From positions 24,512,585-24,576,584 of the forward strand of contig NC_069117.1 in assembly GCF_025612915.1 (NCBI RefSeq): DNA of 64,000 nt, in the 5' to 3' direction. The notes beneath the pieces are model-generated. The model was given only the letters and a program-made list of their open reading frames with translations, was not told the origin of the DNA and made no database searches. The position numbers and the translations under genes were made by a program. Source of the stretch: Magallana angulata (Eukaryota; Mollusca; Bivalvia; Ostreida; Ostreidae). Of the stretch, positions 24,401 through 35,452 are shown piece after piece (positions within the stretch are counted from its first letter, which is position 1; each line of letters starts with the position of its first letter).

Positions 24401-24995
24401 AGCTTGAAGATATGCTATTTGAAAAACTTCAAAAAAGAATGTTTAAAAGAAAGCACACAAACTTCAATAAACATATACAGTAGTAAATACTTTTTATTTA
24501 CAAGTTGTACTGGTAAGTGTTGTATATGCATGCCTGGATCATGTCAAGGGAGAAAAAAGCATAAATGTTTCATAGGCGAAAAAGCAACTCTCCACCTATC
24601 AAGTACAAATTACATATCTGCGCGTAAATTTTTATTAATTGGTACTTGGGTCGTTCCAACATTTGGGGTTTTTTTTATTTAGCCCACCATGTCTAATGTC
24701 GAATTTGTTAAACAGTTGATTTAAATATTCGAACGTTGAAACGAGGAGGAATAACTCTGATTGATTCATTGACCATCGTATGTCAAAAGATTACATTATC
24801 TCAGAATGACATTTCTGTTGTGATATATAAAATAACGCGTAATTTCATCAAATATATATAGTTATTTACGACTCTAAAAGGTACAACAAATAAAAACGGA
24901 TGATCTTTTTAATATATGTACATGACAGAACGTCAAAACAATATATTCAAAACAGAAAATGAATTTCCTAACGTAAACTGCACCGTCTTCGTATT
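21495..24995. other. Intergenic, one small direct repeat
   Basis: About 3.5 kb of AT-rich sequence. A segment of about 70 bases is repeated in tandem at 22780-22922. Open frames at 22966-23196 and 24404-24682 show no domain, and the latter begins at TTG rather than ATG, so I do not call them genes. Confidence 0.5.
22780..22922. repeat. Two diverged tandem copies of a 70 bp AT-rich unit
   Basis: Both copies contain AATACAT.TTTTGCACA followed by AATAAATAATACCAC; the match is imperfect. Confidence 0.65.
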
Positions 24996-27900
24996 TTAGT
25001 AACAAGTAGTTGATTGTGTGGTGCACATGCGTACGTTGTTATCAAACGTGTAACCCTGAGGGCATTGGTTGATAGATGGACCATTGATCAGACATTCTAG
25101 GACGTAGTTACACCCCTTACAGGACTGATGGTACCCGATCCCGATGTAAATACAATCAGACATATCATGGCATCCCGCTGAAAGTAATAATTGTTGTTAT
25201 AAATTAGATTAAAACATAAAAACGTTAAGACAAATTTTCAAAACTTCAGAAAATCGTGATCACGTCATTATGAGCGTATGTTAAAGTGTACAAGTGTAAC
25301 ATTGGCTAAAGAGGGTTATCAGAAAAAATTACTAGCTATATAACATTATTTGAGAAAAGTAAAGTCTAAATGATAGACAGAAAGGTGTAACATTTTATTT
25401 TATTACCATTTCATGACGAAGGAATGAATGAGAAACTGAAATAATACCTAAAAAGTGCGACTGTCCAGACTGGCCGTTTGACGTAGTTGAGGTAGCTCCT
25501 GATTTTTGTGTAGTGGTTGTTGTTCTTGGAGTAGTGACAGACTGTGAGTGTGATCCATGTGTTCCAACATTTCCACCACTAGTCACCGACCCACTACCAC
25601 CTGTACCAGTTCCGCTTCCGGACCCACTACTTCCTGTGTTAGTTCCAGTTCCTGTTCCACCGCTTCCGGTACCCGAATTTCCTGTTCCAGAAGCTCCGGA
25701 TCCTGACGACATCGTTGTGGCTGGAGGAGTCTGTGTTGTGGCGGGCCCGGGATAAGTCCAGTCTTATTATTAATTCAAAGTATACGAATTCATAATTTTG
25801 ATTGTTATGGAAAGATTTACTACAAGGGTTTCCGTTTTTAAACAAACTGTAACACAAAACTTAATGCATTTTCTAAAAATTCATTATGATAAACAATTTT
25901 GCTTTTTTATAGAGATATCTTGCTAAACTTCTGGACAATTGTGTAGTGGTTTTTTAAAATGTCAAATTGGTATTAAATACCTCATTTTGTTGTCTTTACG
26001 TTTCACAATCCCGCAGAATATTTTGAAATTATACGTCAAAAGAAGAATATCAAGATAACTTTATTGTTATTATTGATATATAATTTCAAAATATATGGGA
26101 CCTATACAGACGTTTTAAGTTTACAGATATTGAGAGAAACGCCGATCTTAATTCACTTTACAAAACGCAAGCTTTACCATTATACGTCTAAAGGTTATAC
26201 TGTTTACATTTATTTTTGTTGAAATCCATTGAAACCCTAACTCATATAATATAATATTTGAAATTTACAAAAAATTTGGCTAGCTCACAAAATAGTATGT
26301 AAAAATTGGTCAACATTTTCAACTGGTGTAAGCATTTACATTTTTTTAAATAAAATAGGTTTGACAACAACTCATCCAATTATCCGCTTATAAGTAGGGA
26401 GCTATAATTTAACCATTTGTATATGATAAAGAGTGAAGTATTCAAACTGTGATGGTTTTTGTTATGACTTACATTTTTTCTTTTCGCATATATAGTTAAC
26501 TGGTGAATTACAATTAACGTCATTGAGTTCGGAGTCTACAAATTCTGCGCAATGTTCCGTTCCAGCGAAGTTATCGGGATTACCTTTCTTCCAAGGCCTA
26601 GAAAACATGAAAATAGGCTGTTGCAGTTGTACAAAACCAATGTTATATGTATTTATCTCAGTTACTTTCTAAACTATTCTCAATGAGAATGACGTACACT
26701 ACGTTGACGTCATGTGGGGCGCCGTTCACCCATTTAAAGTTTTGTGAATCTGTCCGAGGGGCATTGGACATCCCTATCCACACCTGGTACAGGAAACTTG
26801 GAAAGAACGTTTTCTTTATGCCGTCAAGTTCCTGCTTAACCCAAGCCTAAAATGCCAAAAAAAAGAAAATGATTGTGATAAAATAACACAGGTGAATAAA
26901 AAATCCCAAAAGTCTCGTGAATGATTTTCAAAATTTATTTTTCTTACAGCTTCCTGTACGTCATCCACTACCAATAGATCCCCCTGTTGCAGACGACAAG
27001 TCTTTCGTGCGTCATCAAATGTTTTTGCATCACGTGTCGTTATCAAATAACAAGTATCACTTCCGGGTCTCTCTTTCCATCCTTGTGGACAAACGCCGTA
27101 CGGGTCTATGGACATAGAGATCAGTGATTATTAATTAAACCAAGATAAATAACTACAATATTTAACATCATGATTGACAGAACAAAGGTATATTACCTGA
27201 TTTGGAGGGACAACCGAGCACCTCAAATCGAAGGGTGATGTGATTCCTCCAATCAACAGGTCGGATTCTCAGATACTTGGCGATGATTGGACACCCGAAC
27301 ATGTTTGTTACTTCCGATTCTTGGTCATTATTTCCATTGAATACCTAAACAACATTCGTTTGTTAAATAAATGAATTTATTGGTATTAATATCGAATAAA
27401 GAAGTGATCGGAGTCTCAACGAGAGTGCCGCTACTTTGAAAAATTCTATTATCTGTCGATGTTTAAGACAAATTAATACGTTTATTGAATATATATACTT
27501 ATATGTTATTAACACGGTAACCAGACTGAAAGTTGGTATATAAACATAACTTACGATCGGGTTTCCGTTAGAATCTCTCACAGGATCAAAGTGAACGCCG
27601 TCGACGCTATATTCTACGGTGTATTTAGTGACGTGTTCGAAGCAGCACTGTGTATGGAAGTCGATGTTTCTGCCCTGTGTTATCACTCCTCTTACAATGC
27701 TTTGTGAGTTAAATTGGACCTGTTTAAAGATTTCAGTATCAGAATAGAATATTCATTGAATGCGTATTCAAATATCAGTATTTATGTGACAGAAGGAAAT
27801 AGGGTTTTTTCTTTAGTTTCCAAAACTAGCATGGCTGCAGAGTTCCATGCAGTGTCACCACACCTGAATATACTGGTTCTTGTCGTTGACTCTTGCCGAC

Positions 27901-28587
27901 CATCCTCCATTAAGGTATGTTCCGTTCTGGAAGCTCTGGCTAAAACTGTAAAGCCGACCCCGATACGGTGCGTAGTTGTCGCCCGAGGAGTTACTGTACG
28001 TGGAGGATGCTTTGATCTGGTTATCTGGTACTCCGCGGGGGCCGGTCACTAGATTCCCGTGACAGACATCTGGCCCTGAACCACCCAAACAACATTACGT
28101 ACATTAATTCTTTTTTCATTCATACTTTTTAAATTATATGCAAAAAATTCAGTTTATCGTTACCTTGGTTTTGTTTTGCTTGGGCAGTTGTCATGGCAAC
28201 TGTAGTTGTAGTAGTAGTCATCGGAGTTGTGGTCGGAAGAGGGTTACAGTCCCACAGGATGTCGAGATACTTTGGAATGCTGGGACAAGGATCTTCTCCC
28301 AGAATTCCAGCGTCTGCTGACAACTGACATACGTCGTGTCCGTTACATCTCTGAGCCACTAATCCTGTTACGCGCCCAGAGGAATAACAGTCGATGGTGA
28401 GGTCCTTCTTACAAACAATGGAGTTAGTCCGACCGAAATTGACAGTTCTTATTTGTATGGTTGTACCAGCGGGACACGAGAGAGGTTTTGTGTCGAATTC
28501 ACAGACAATCTTATTATTGCTGGCAGCTGAAATTTGCAATACAAGTATGTATACCAGGATACAATTCATCTTAGAACTATGAAGCAT
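24996..28587 (-). CDS. Secreted chimeric lectin: SUEL + discoidin + C-type lectin + peritrophin-like, 625 aa
   Basis: Nine minus-strand exons join in one frame: 28587-28164, 28075-27864, 27719-27555, 27344-27197, 27105-26948, 26846-26698, 26597-26473, 25762-25448, 25177-24996. They encode a signal peptide (1-22; start at M1 or M7), a SUEL/rhamnose-type lectin (29-114, with FGRTNS, RCNGHDVC and EDPC..PKYL), a Thr-rich spacer, an F5/8C discoidin domain (about 146-313), a C-type lectin domain (about 322-460), a long Gly/Ser/Thr-rich stretch (475-560) and a six-cysteine peritrophin-like chitin-binding module (567-624) ending in TAA. In the C-type lectin domain the sugar-binding motif is NPD rather than EPN or QPD, and LNDVNC keeps the ND pair, so specificity is uncertain. 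The exon 8 acceptor (AATAAG|AC) has a poor pyrimidine tract and is the weakest junction. A secreted pattern-recognition or matrix protein is inferred. Confidence 0.85.
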
Positions 28588-31364
28588 GACACCGTCAATT
28601 TTTTGACGTACATTTCAAGATTTTTGAAATAAATAGTAAATCAAAAACTTACCAAAAACAATGGCAGGAAATACTAAAAATAGTAAAATAACAATAATTA
28701 TTTGATTTTATTCATCCTTTATAGTCTTAAAATATATGACAGTTTTACAATTTGTATGCATTCCAAGAATGTTTAAGTATAATATTCTTTCAATGTTTAA
28801 GAAGGGTTTCATCAACTTTGGAAATGTAAAAAATATGGCAACCCTGAAAAATTATACATAGATATCAGAAAGAATTTTACGTAAAGTGACTAAAATTATG
28901 TTTCTAGAAGATATCAATGCTGCCAAATAAAACATAATATGGATCTAATACAAACCTGTTAAATAAATTAATCCCAGAGAAAACATTTTATGAGTATTTT
29001 AAGACAATTTTTTTTTCAGAGTAGCTCAACTCGTTAAATAAGCAAGTGCGCTGCTTTTCAAAACCAATACATCTCCCTCCAGTTCAACAACTTTGAATTT
29101 GATCTTGATAGAGACACCCTGTTTATAAACTTAGATAGAAACCTAAGCCCCCACCCCACAAAAGTAAACGACGAATTTTATCTCGACCGTGTCATAATAC
29201 TTTTAACAAGGTTGGATATAATGGATTTGTTTGCAATATCTGAACTCTGAAGTCGTGACTTATGTGTCACGTGACGGAACAACAATGACCATTCAATTAT
29301 ATCAATGAACATCTACTGGTCAGAGAGAATGTGGTTGCTAGGAAGAAGCGATATCATGAGAATATTTGTTGTTTATGACGTCATATGTGATTTTTTTTCG
29401 CGTGGTCGGATGCAAAAGCAACCATGTACATTTTCGTCACGAAAATTGTGTACTTTAAGTTGAACTGAAAACCGGATATGTGCGCACACGTGCGTCATGA
29501 CCAACAATTTTTTTTTTAATTTGTTCCTGGTACTCTCGCCAATTGTTTTCTTTTGTTTACGATAGGTCGCAGATAGTAATCAAAAGAGCCACTGTGAAGC
29601 TGTGAAGGCCTTGTTCACAAAAAAGTGTTTGAGGTATGAACACCTCGGAATTAGGATGTACACTTTTTTTTAACAATTTAATGAACTATATCTTCAGTTG
29701 GTCTTGTTGACCAAAAGCAAATCTATCGTTAACTTTTTATTTGTAAGTTACGAGTTCAAAAATCAACTGTGCATTTTTTATCATTAACAAACATTAAATA
29801 CATTTTCAGATCAAAAATAATTTTCTTATATTATGTAATCTAATTCAAATTAAGACATTAAAGTCTTTCAGACCACCTAGCGAATGTTGCAAATACATGT
29901 AGTAGAAACGCAAAGATATAGGGTTTTATCATTTTATGGTATTTACATCACCGCGACAAACATTCCCCATACTTAGTACGGCCACTTTTGATCTTGGTGT
30001 TTATAGCTCCATAAAAATAAAAGAAGCAAAATACTGTTATTTTTTGTTTTTTCAAGATAGCATTATTTATATAGGATTTACTAGAAAGATTGATCCTGTT
30101 TAATATATAGTGCCGAGTACGAAAATCTTTGAAATGTGGGAGATAGTTTTCTTATAGATACATGTATATAGGGTCATGGATGGAGGTTTATGCCAAGATT
30201 CACTCATTAAAACTCTGTCTAAGTACTATAATTAGTCAGACAGGCATTTTTAATACACAATAATCTCTAATCTTCAAATACTGTCCTTGTTTTGTCTGTT
30301 TTTATAAACACCATATCTAGAAATCCCTATAATCCCGGATTTCGAAATCCTCTTGTTTTCTGGTTTCGACGTTCTTGACTGGTGGAGATTTAAACTACTT
30401 GGTTTCAATGCGAACACGGAACGAGTTGTAAAATGTATGTTAACGTTCAATGATTATACAGTAGGTATCTAAAAAAAACTTTATTTGTAGTTGTTTATAT
30501 GACGAAGATTCAATAAAGTTTTGTCTTCGAAAAATGAAAATCATGCACGAGATGCGCTCTAAGGTTTAGTAATTAGCTCTAAATTAATAAATCTAGATTA
30601 TACATGTACATTTCTACACCCGTTGCTTGTTTACAGCTAGCCTAGAACACATAATATCTCCCCTGTAGGAAATAATCCAGTAAATCGAAAGGTATGTGTA
30701 CATGTATGTAATTACATGGGCATTACACTTAATATCTGAATTATTACCAGAACCTTTTTGTATATTGAAACCGTCTTAACAAACAAATCGATTTGGGTCA
30801 TTATACAGTTATAAATATAAATCACTCGCAATATCAGAGGGAGGTATTTTGCAACTGTTTGTTCAAGAGATATACATGTATGAACTTTAAACCAATCGAA
30901 TATTCAACCTTGCATGAAGTTCATGAAACCCGGGTTGATCGCTTGAAAATCGTGACTGAAGTGGATTTATGTGATTTAGAAATACACTTTGAATCTAATA
31001 CCAACGAAAAGAAAAATACAAAGGAATAAAATTCGCAAACAAGTAAGTACGTAATACCGAATATTGTGTTTTTTACCCCAAAACTTAGCTTCAAGGTATC
31101 AGAGTTGTTACAAGCTCTAAAAACGGCATGCAAGAAGAACATGCTCTAAATTCTATGAAAACAGGATTATTAAAAAAATTCTTTGATAATGACAATTTGA
31201 ACTTGAAGAACGTTGAACGATTAGTTATATGTTATTCGGAAAACAAGTAAAAGATCGAGCATTTCTGATATTTAACGAATGAAAAAAAGTTATCATGTTC
31301 TACTAATGATTCTTTCTATTCTGTATTCTACCATTACTTTAATTCTCATTTGTAAACAGTCAAA
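28588..31364. other. Intergenic between divergent lectin and tetraspanin genes
   Basis: This holds the upstream regions of both genes. I see no exon with supporting context. A 5' untranslated exon of the tetraspanin gene is likely somewhere here, because a TAAACAG acceptor stands five bases before its ATG, but I cannot place it. Confidence 0.4.
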
Positions 31365-34300
31365 ATGGCGCTTTCGTGCGGAGGAAAATGTATGAAGATA
31401 TTCCTAGTGGTGGTGAACTCACTGTTTATGGTAACGAACTGTTTACTTACGTATTCAACGCCTTTTTAACCTATACACTAATGCTTTATTGATTTTCTTT
31501 ACTTTGATTAACCTTCAAACTTCATTTTTTTTTACAAAACTTGTTACAGTCCAAGTCTTTTTGGACGTTCCACATGATATGTATAAAACGTAGTTAGATT
31601 GTATTATAATTGTTTGCCGCTTTGAGAATATTCTTGCGTAATTATATAATATAAAATTGCCAAATATTTAACCAGTCTGCGAGTGTCTTCGGGATTTCGT
31701 CCATTTAAAACCATTTAAACGCACTCTTCATGCAAAAGTTAAATCAAATCTGTGTTGACCTTTTCACCGTGGTTTTACAAAATGAATTCTATTTATTCAT
31801 AGTGAACCCCAGTTGATCAGATAATTGATTGGAATGATGTGATAGCTGTAAATCAAATTCTCGGTATTTGAATTCATGCACATGTTTAGAATTTAAATTT
31901 TTAGGTACATATGCATTAAATTTTTTTTTTAAAAGAAAAGGGGTCTGGTAAAAGTAGAAAAAAAGGGTTGATTGAAGGAATAATCAAATTCACGCTATAA
32001 CATGTATAGACTGAGAATAAGAACATGTTCTATATTAGAATTGCCTTCTTTTTTTTTTCTTCTTTTTTTTTACTTTTTTCTACACATTCCATCATATAAC
32101 TGTAAAGGATAGATATTCATAAATAGTGAAACAATGTCGAAGGCAGTTTTAAATCTATGTTCAATCTTACTCTTAAGAGATCGGTGAAAATTTTCAACAC
32201 ATTGTTTTCAGCTGCTCGGGCTCGGCCTCCTAATTCCAGGAATTTTGATGCTAGTAGACGTTGATGTCATCAATGATGAAATCCTCCCCCTGTTGCAACA
32301 GTTATCTTTTGGAGCTCTGAATGTTGGTGACCTTGCCAAGGGTCTGTCCGTGACCCTAATTATTTTTGGGACCTTTGTCCTTATCGTATCCATGTTTGGT
32401 TGTTGTGGAGCCTTTTGTCAGCAAAGACTTTGCTTGGTCGTTGTGAGTAGAGTGTAATTATGTGCATGGTAATTGTTTGATATACACTACTTCTTTGTTA
32501 ATAAAAAGGGGATAAACACTACGTTTCTATGTCTGTTTCAGTATGCTGCATTTGTACTGATTTTCTTCTTGGCCAAGCTGGTTGTTGTCATCCTCTGGTT
32601 TGTCTGGAATGACAAGGTAAGTACAAGATCTTTGTTGTTTCTCGTTGGAAGATCAATGAAGCTTTGAAAAGGAAAGATATGTCAAAGATCGAAAACAGAC
32701 ACAAGTTTAATTTACCTTTATGAGGCTTTCAAGTTTGCGTTCATCGCAATGCCAGTCAAACATCAATGGCAACCCTGTTGTGTTTTCAGATCCAGACTTG
32801 GATGAAGACGGAGTTACTTAGTCAGCTTCAAAATAACTACAAAAACAATGATCTGACCTCCCACGAAATATCTTCTGCCTGGAACTACATGTTCATGTCT
32901 GTAAGTTGTATTCTGATTCGATAATGAGAAAAGTAACGTAGTATGCATGAAACGGATGAAATTGTGGTAACTTTGCTTTCGCACTTTTTACCGAGTCGTT
33001 GTATGGTCATTTATTTATTCAGCTGTCTTGCTGCGGAGTGAATGCTGTCACCGGAACCACAAACGACTTTGACTCCTCTGTCTGGATAGCCAGCGCCGGA
33101 AGTAAAAATATTCCGACATTTTGTTGTACTGGTGTCACCGCCTCAAACTATGCCACATACTCAGACTCTGCTTGCACAGACAGTGTCACGGCTAATTTCT
33201 ACACCAAGGTAAGTGTTAATTTCAAAGTCCTGCAAGGGAAAAAGAAGAAAAAACAATATTCTACGGTTTGTTAGTAACTTCTACATTAAATATCATCATT
33301 CTGTTATCTGTCGCCTTTAAATTGGAAATAGGTCAAGGAATCCTCTTCTGATTTTTTTTTTTGAAGAGAGTAAAAATATTTTATTTCGATAAGCATTTTT
33401 ATGTGTAACTATTCCCTAAATGGTGTGAGTGAAGATTGATCTAGATATCCGGATTTCCGCAGAGTTTTTGTAAGATTAGTTTTATAAAATAATACTAAGA
33501 CACCGCCCCGCCCCCCCCCCCCCCCCCCGCGTTATTTTCAGGATTAGTATCATGTATCATGGCCATTATACTTACAGGGCTGTTATGACGCCACGTACGA
33601 CTTACTGAGCTCCTACAGCACGGCCTTCATCGCCATCTTAGTCATCATTTTACTAGTGGAGGTAAGTAATTGGACTAATACAGCTGGACAGTTATGGTCA
33701 CAGTATTACGGGGGACCATAATTTGGTGGGACACATTATCAAAACATTCTCTTTTATTCCGGGTATATTACTACATGTAGTATATGTTAGCAGTTCATCT
33801 CTCTGTTAACGTAACAAACCATTTCTTTTCTCCCTGGACATTGAAGCTGTTGTCAATTTTGGCGGGACTTCTTCTAATACATAGTATTAATCAGTCACGC
33901 ATCAGAAATGGAAAACGGAATGGTGTATAGGTATCCAATGCGCATGCTCAATGTCTGCACTTTATGGTGGTTATTTGGCAACCTTATTATACAGAAGCAA
34001 TCAATTGTTTATTTGTTTTATTTACAAGCCACTGGGGGACTTTTTTATCATTTAAAGGAATCACTTTATGGTCTGTTTATTGGTGTGGACCACGGTTATC
34101 AATAAATAATTCATTGTTCGTCTTCTATTGCAGATTGCAATTCGTATTTTTATTTAGATTACCGAAATGTTTGGCACCAAGTACAATTTAAGCATCAAGG
34201 AATGTGTACTATGTTTTTAAGTTTTAGTTCCTATGTTTTTTCGATGCCATCTTGTAAAAACTATTTATCGTAAATAATTAAGAAGTTCTTAGTAAAAGCA

Positions 34301-34464
34301 AAAACAATGCTTGGCAGGTTTCCCTTTTATATTTTCCAAAACATCGCAATTGCTTATTTTCATGTGTATATTTATAGCTGGTAGCCTTTATTGGATCCAT
34401 TGTTATTATAAAACAAGGAGGGGAGGATGGCAAGAGTCTGTCTGGAGCCGCCAAAATTGTTTAA
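31365..34464 (+). CDS. Tetraspanin A, 279 aa, seven coding exons
   Basis: Exons 31365-31430, 32212-32442, 32542-32616, 32790-32900, 33023-33208, 33578-33661 and 34378-34464 join in frame, all introns in phase 0. The product has a short cytoplasmic N-terminus with cysteines (SCGGKC), TM1 across the exon 1/2 junction, a small loop, TM2 (VTLIIFGTFVLIVSMFGCCG), TM3 (FVLIFFLAKLVVVILWF), a large extracellular loop with LSCCGVNAVTG, FCCTG, ACTDS and GCYD (six cysteines including the CCG signature), and TM4 (AFIAILVIILLVELVAFIGS). Tetraspanins organise membrane microdomains and partner proteins such as integrins; the partner here is unknown. Intron 5 has a long C-run near 33510-33528. AATAAA at 34948 and again at 35134 may serve as alternative 3' ends. 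It faces tetraspanin B tail to tail. Confidence 0.94.
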
Positions 34465-35452
34465 ACCAATCAAATACGGGTTAACGTCAGCAAGTTAATG
34501 GATCTTGTGCACAAGGAACTATAATTCTTGGATTCCGTCCATTTTTATCCGTATTTTATATCAATTTTACTTCTTTGCATGTTCCGTTTTCTATCATGCA
34601 AATTATTGATATATTTATGGTTGGAAAATTGTTTCGTAAATTTAAACTTGGATTTTCTTTTATATACATGTATTTACCATTGTGCCATTTGACTACAAAG
34701 TTATTGAAGCTTAAAGTATGGAAACTTGAGTTGAGTGACACTTACTTACACATTTAAACTTCTTTGTATCAATGTTTAACTTGTTGTACACCTTTTGATA
34801 CTTGTTTCCTGCAAGTCTACGTTTCTCATTTTTAGAAATATTGTGTTGTAAGTCTTAAAAAATTGGACTTTTTCTTAAGGTAAAAAAACAATTTTTGAAT
34901 ACAATTAAATAATAGGTTGATTTTCTCTGTATTTTTCATATATTAAAAATAAAATCATGTTTTATGTAAAGCCTGTTATTACATTTGTTCTTATGTTATA
35001 CAAATCTACGTTTACTCATTTTCAGAAATATTGTGTTTTGTTTTTAAAAATTATGATTTTTCTTAGGCTGAAAGAAATTTTGAATACAATTCTAAATTCT
35101 AGGTTAATTTTGATGTACTTTGCTTATATTAAAAATAAAATCATGTTATATATAAAGCTTGTTTTACTTTTGTTTATCGATATAAAGACGATGTTGACGA
35201 ATAATTATAGAGATTTTGTAAATATTGATCTAGTATTAAATATATATTACAAGTCGTAAATTTTCACTGACTTCAAGATTGTATTTAATACTTTTATGAT
35301 AATGTATTTGTTGTATATATAAAAAGAACAGAACGGTTTTGAAAACTTTATTTTAACAATAACTTTATAACAAACAATCAAGGCAAATGATTGAATATAT
35401 TTACATGTATTTAACTTTCTAACGCACAATCAGGGCTTTTCCTCAGATAACT
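34465..35452. other. Short convergent region between tetraspanins A and B
   Basis: It holds the 3' ends of two convergent genes. AATAAA occurs on the plus strand at 34948-34953 and 35134-35139 (tetraspanin A side) and on the minus strand at 35347-35352 (tetraspanin B side). A diverged tandem duplication covers 34808-35175. Confidence 0.5.
34808..35175. repeat. Two tandem copies of a 180-195 bp unit with duplicated poly(A) signals
   Basis: The unit begins near TCTACGTTT.CTCATTTT.AG and ends near AAAATAAAATCATGTT; copies start near 34815 and 35005. They differ by scattered substitutions and indels. Each carries AATAAA, so duplication also doubled the potential cleavage site of the upstream tetraspanin gene. 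Confidence 0.75.

Noticed and set aside
24404-24682. 92-residue frame with cysteines (CTGKCCICMPGSC)
   Set aside because: It starts at TTG and the cysteine spacing fits no family I know; no exon signals.
29020-29110. GTAGCTCAACTCGTT, resembling a tRNA-type A box and SINE head
   Set aside because: No B box at the proper distance and no tail or target duplication.
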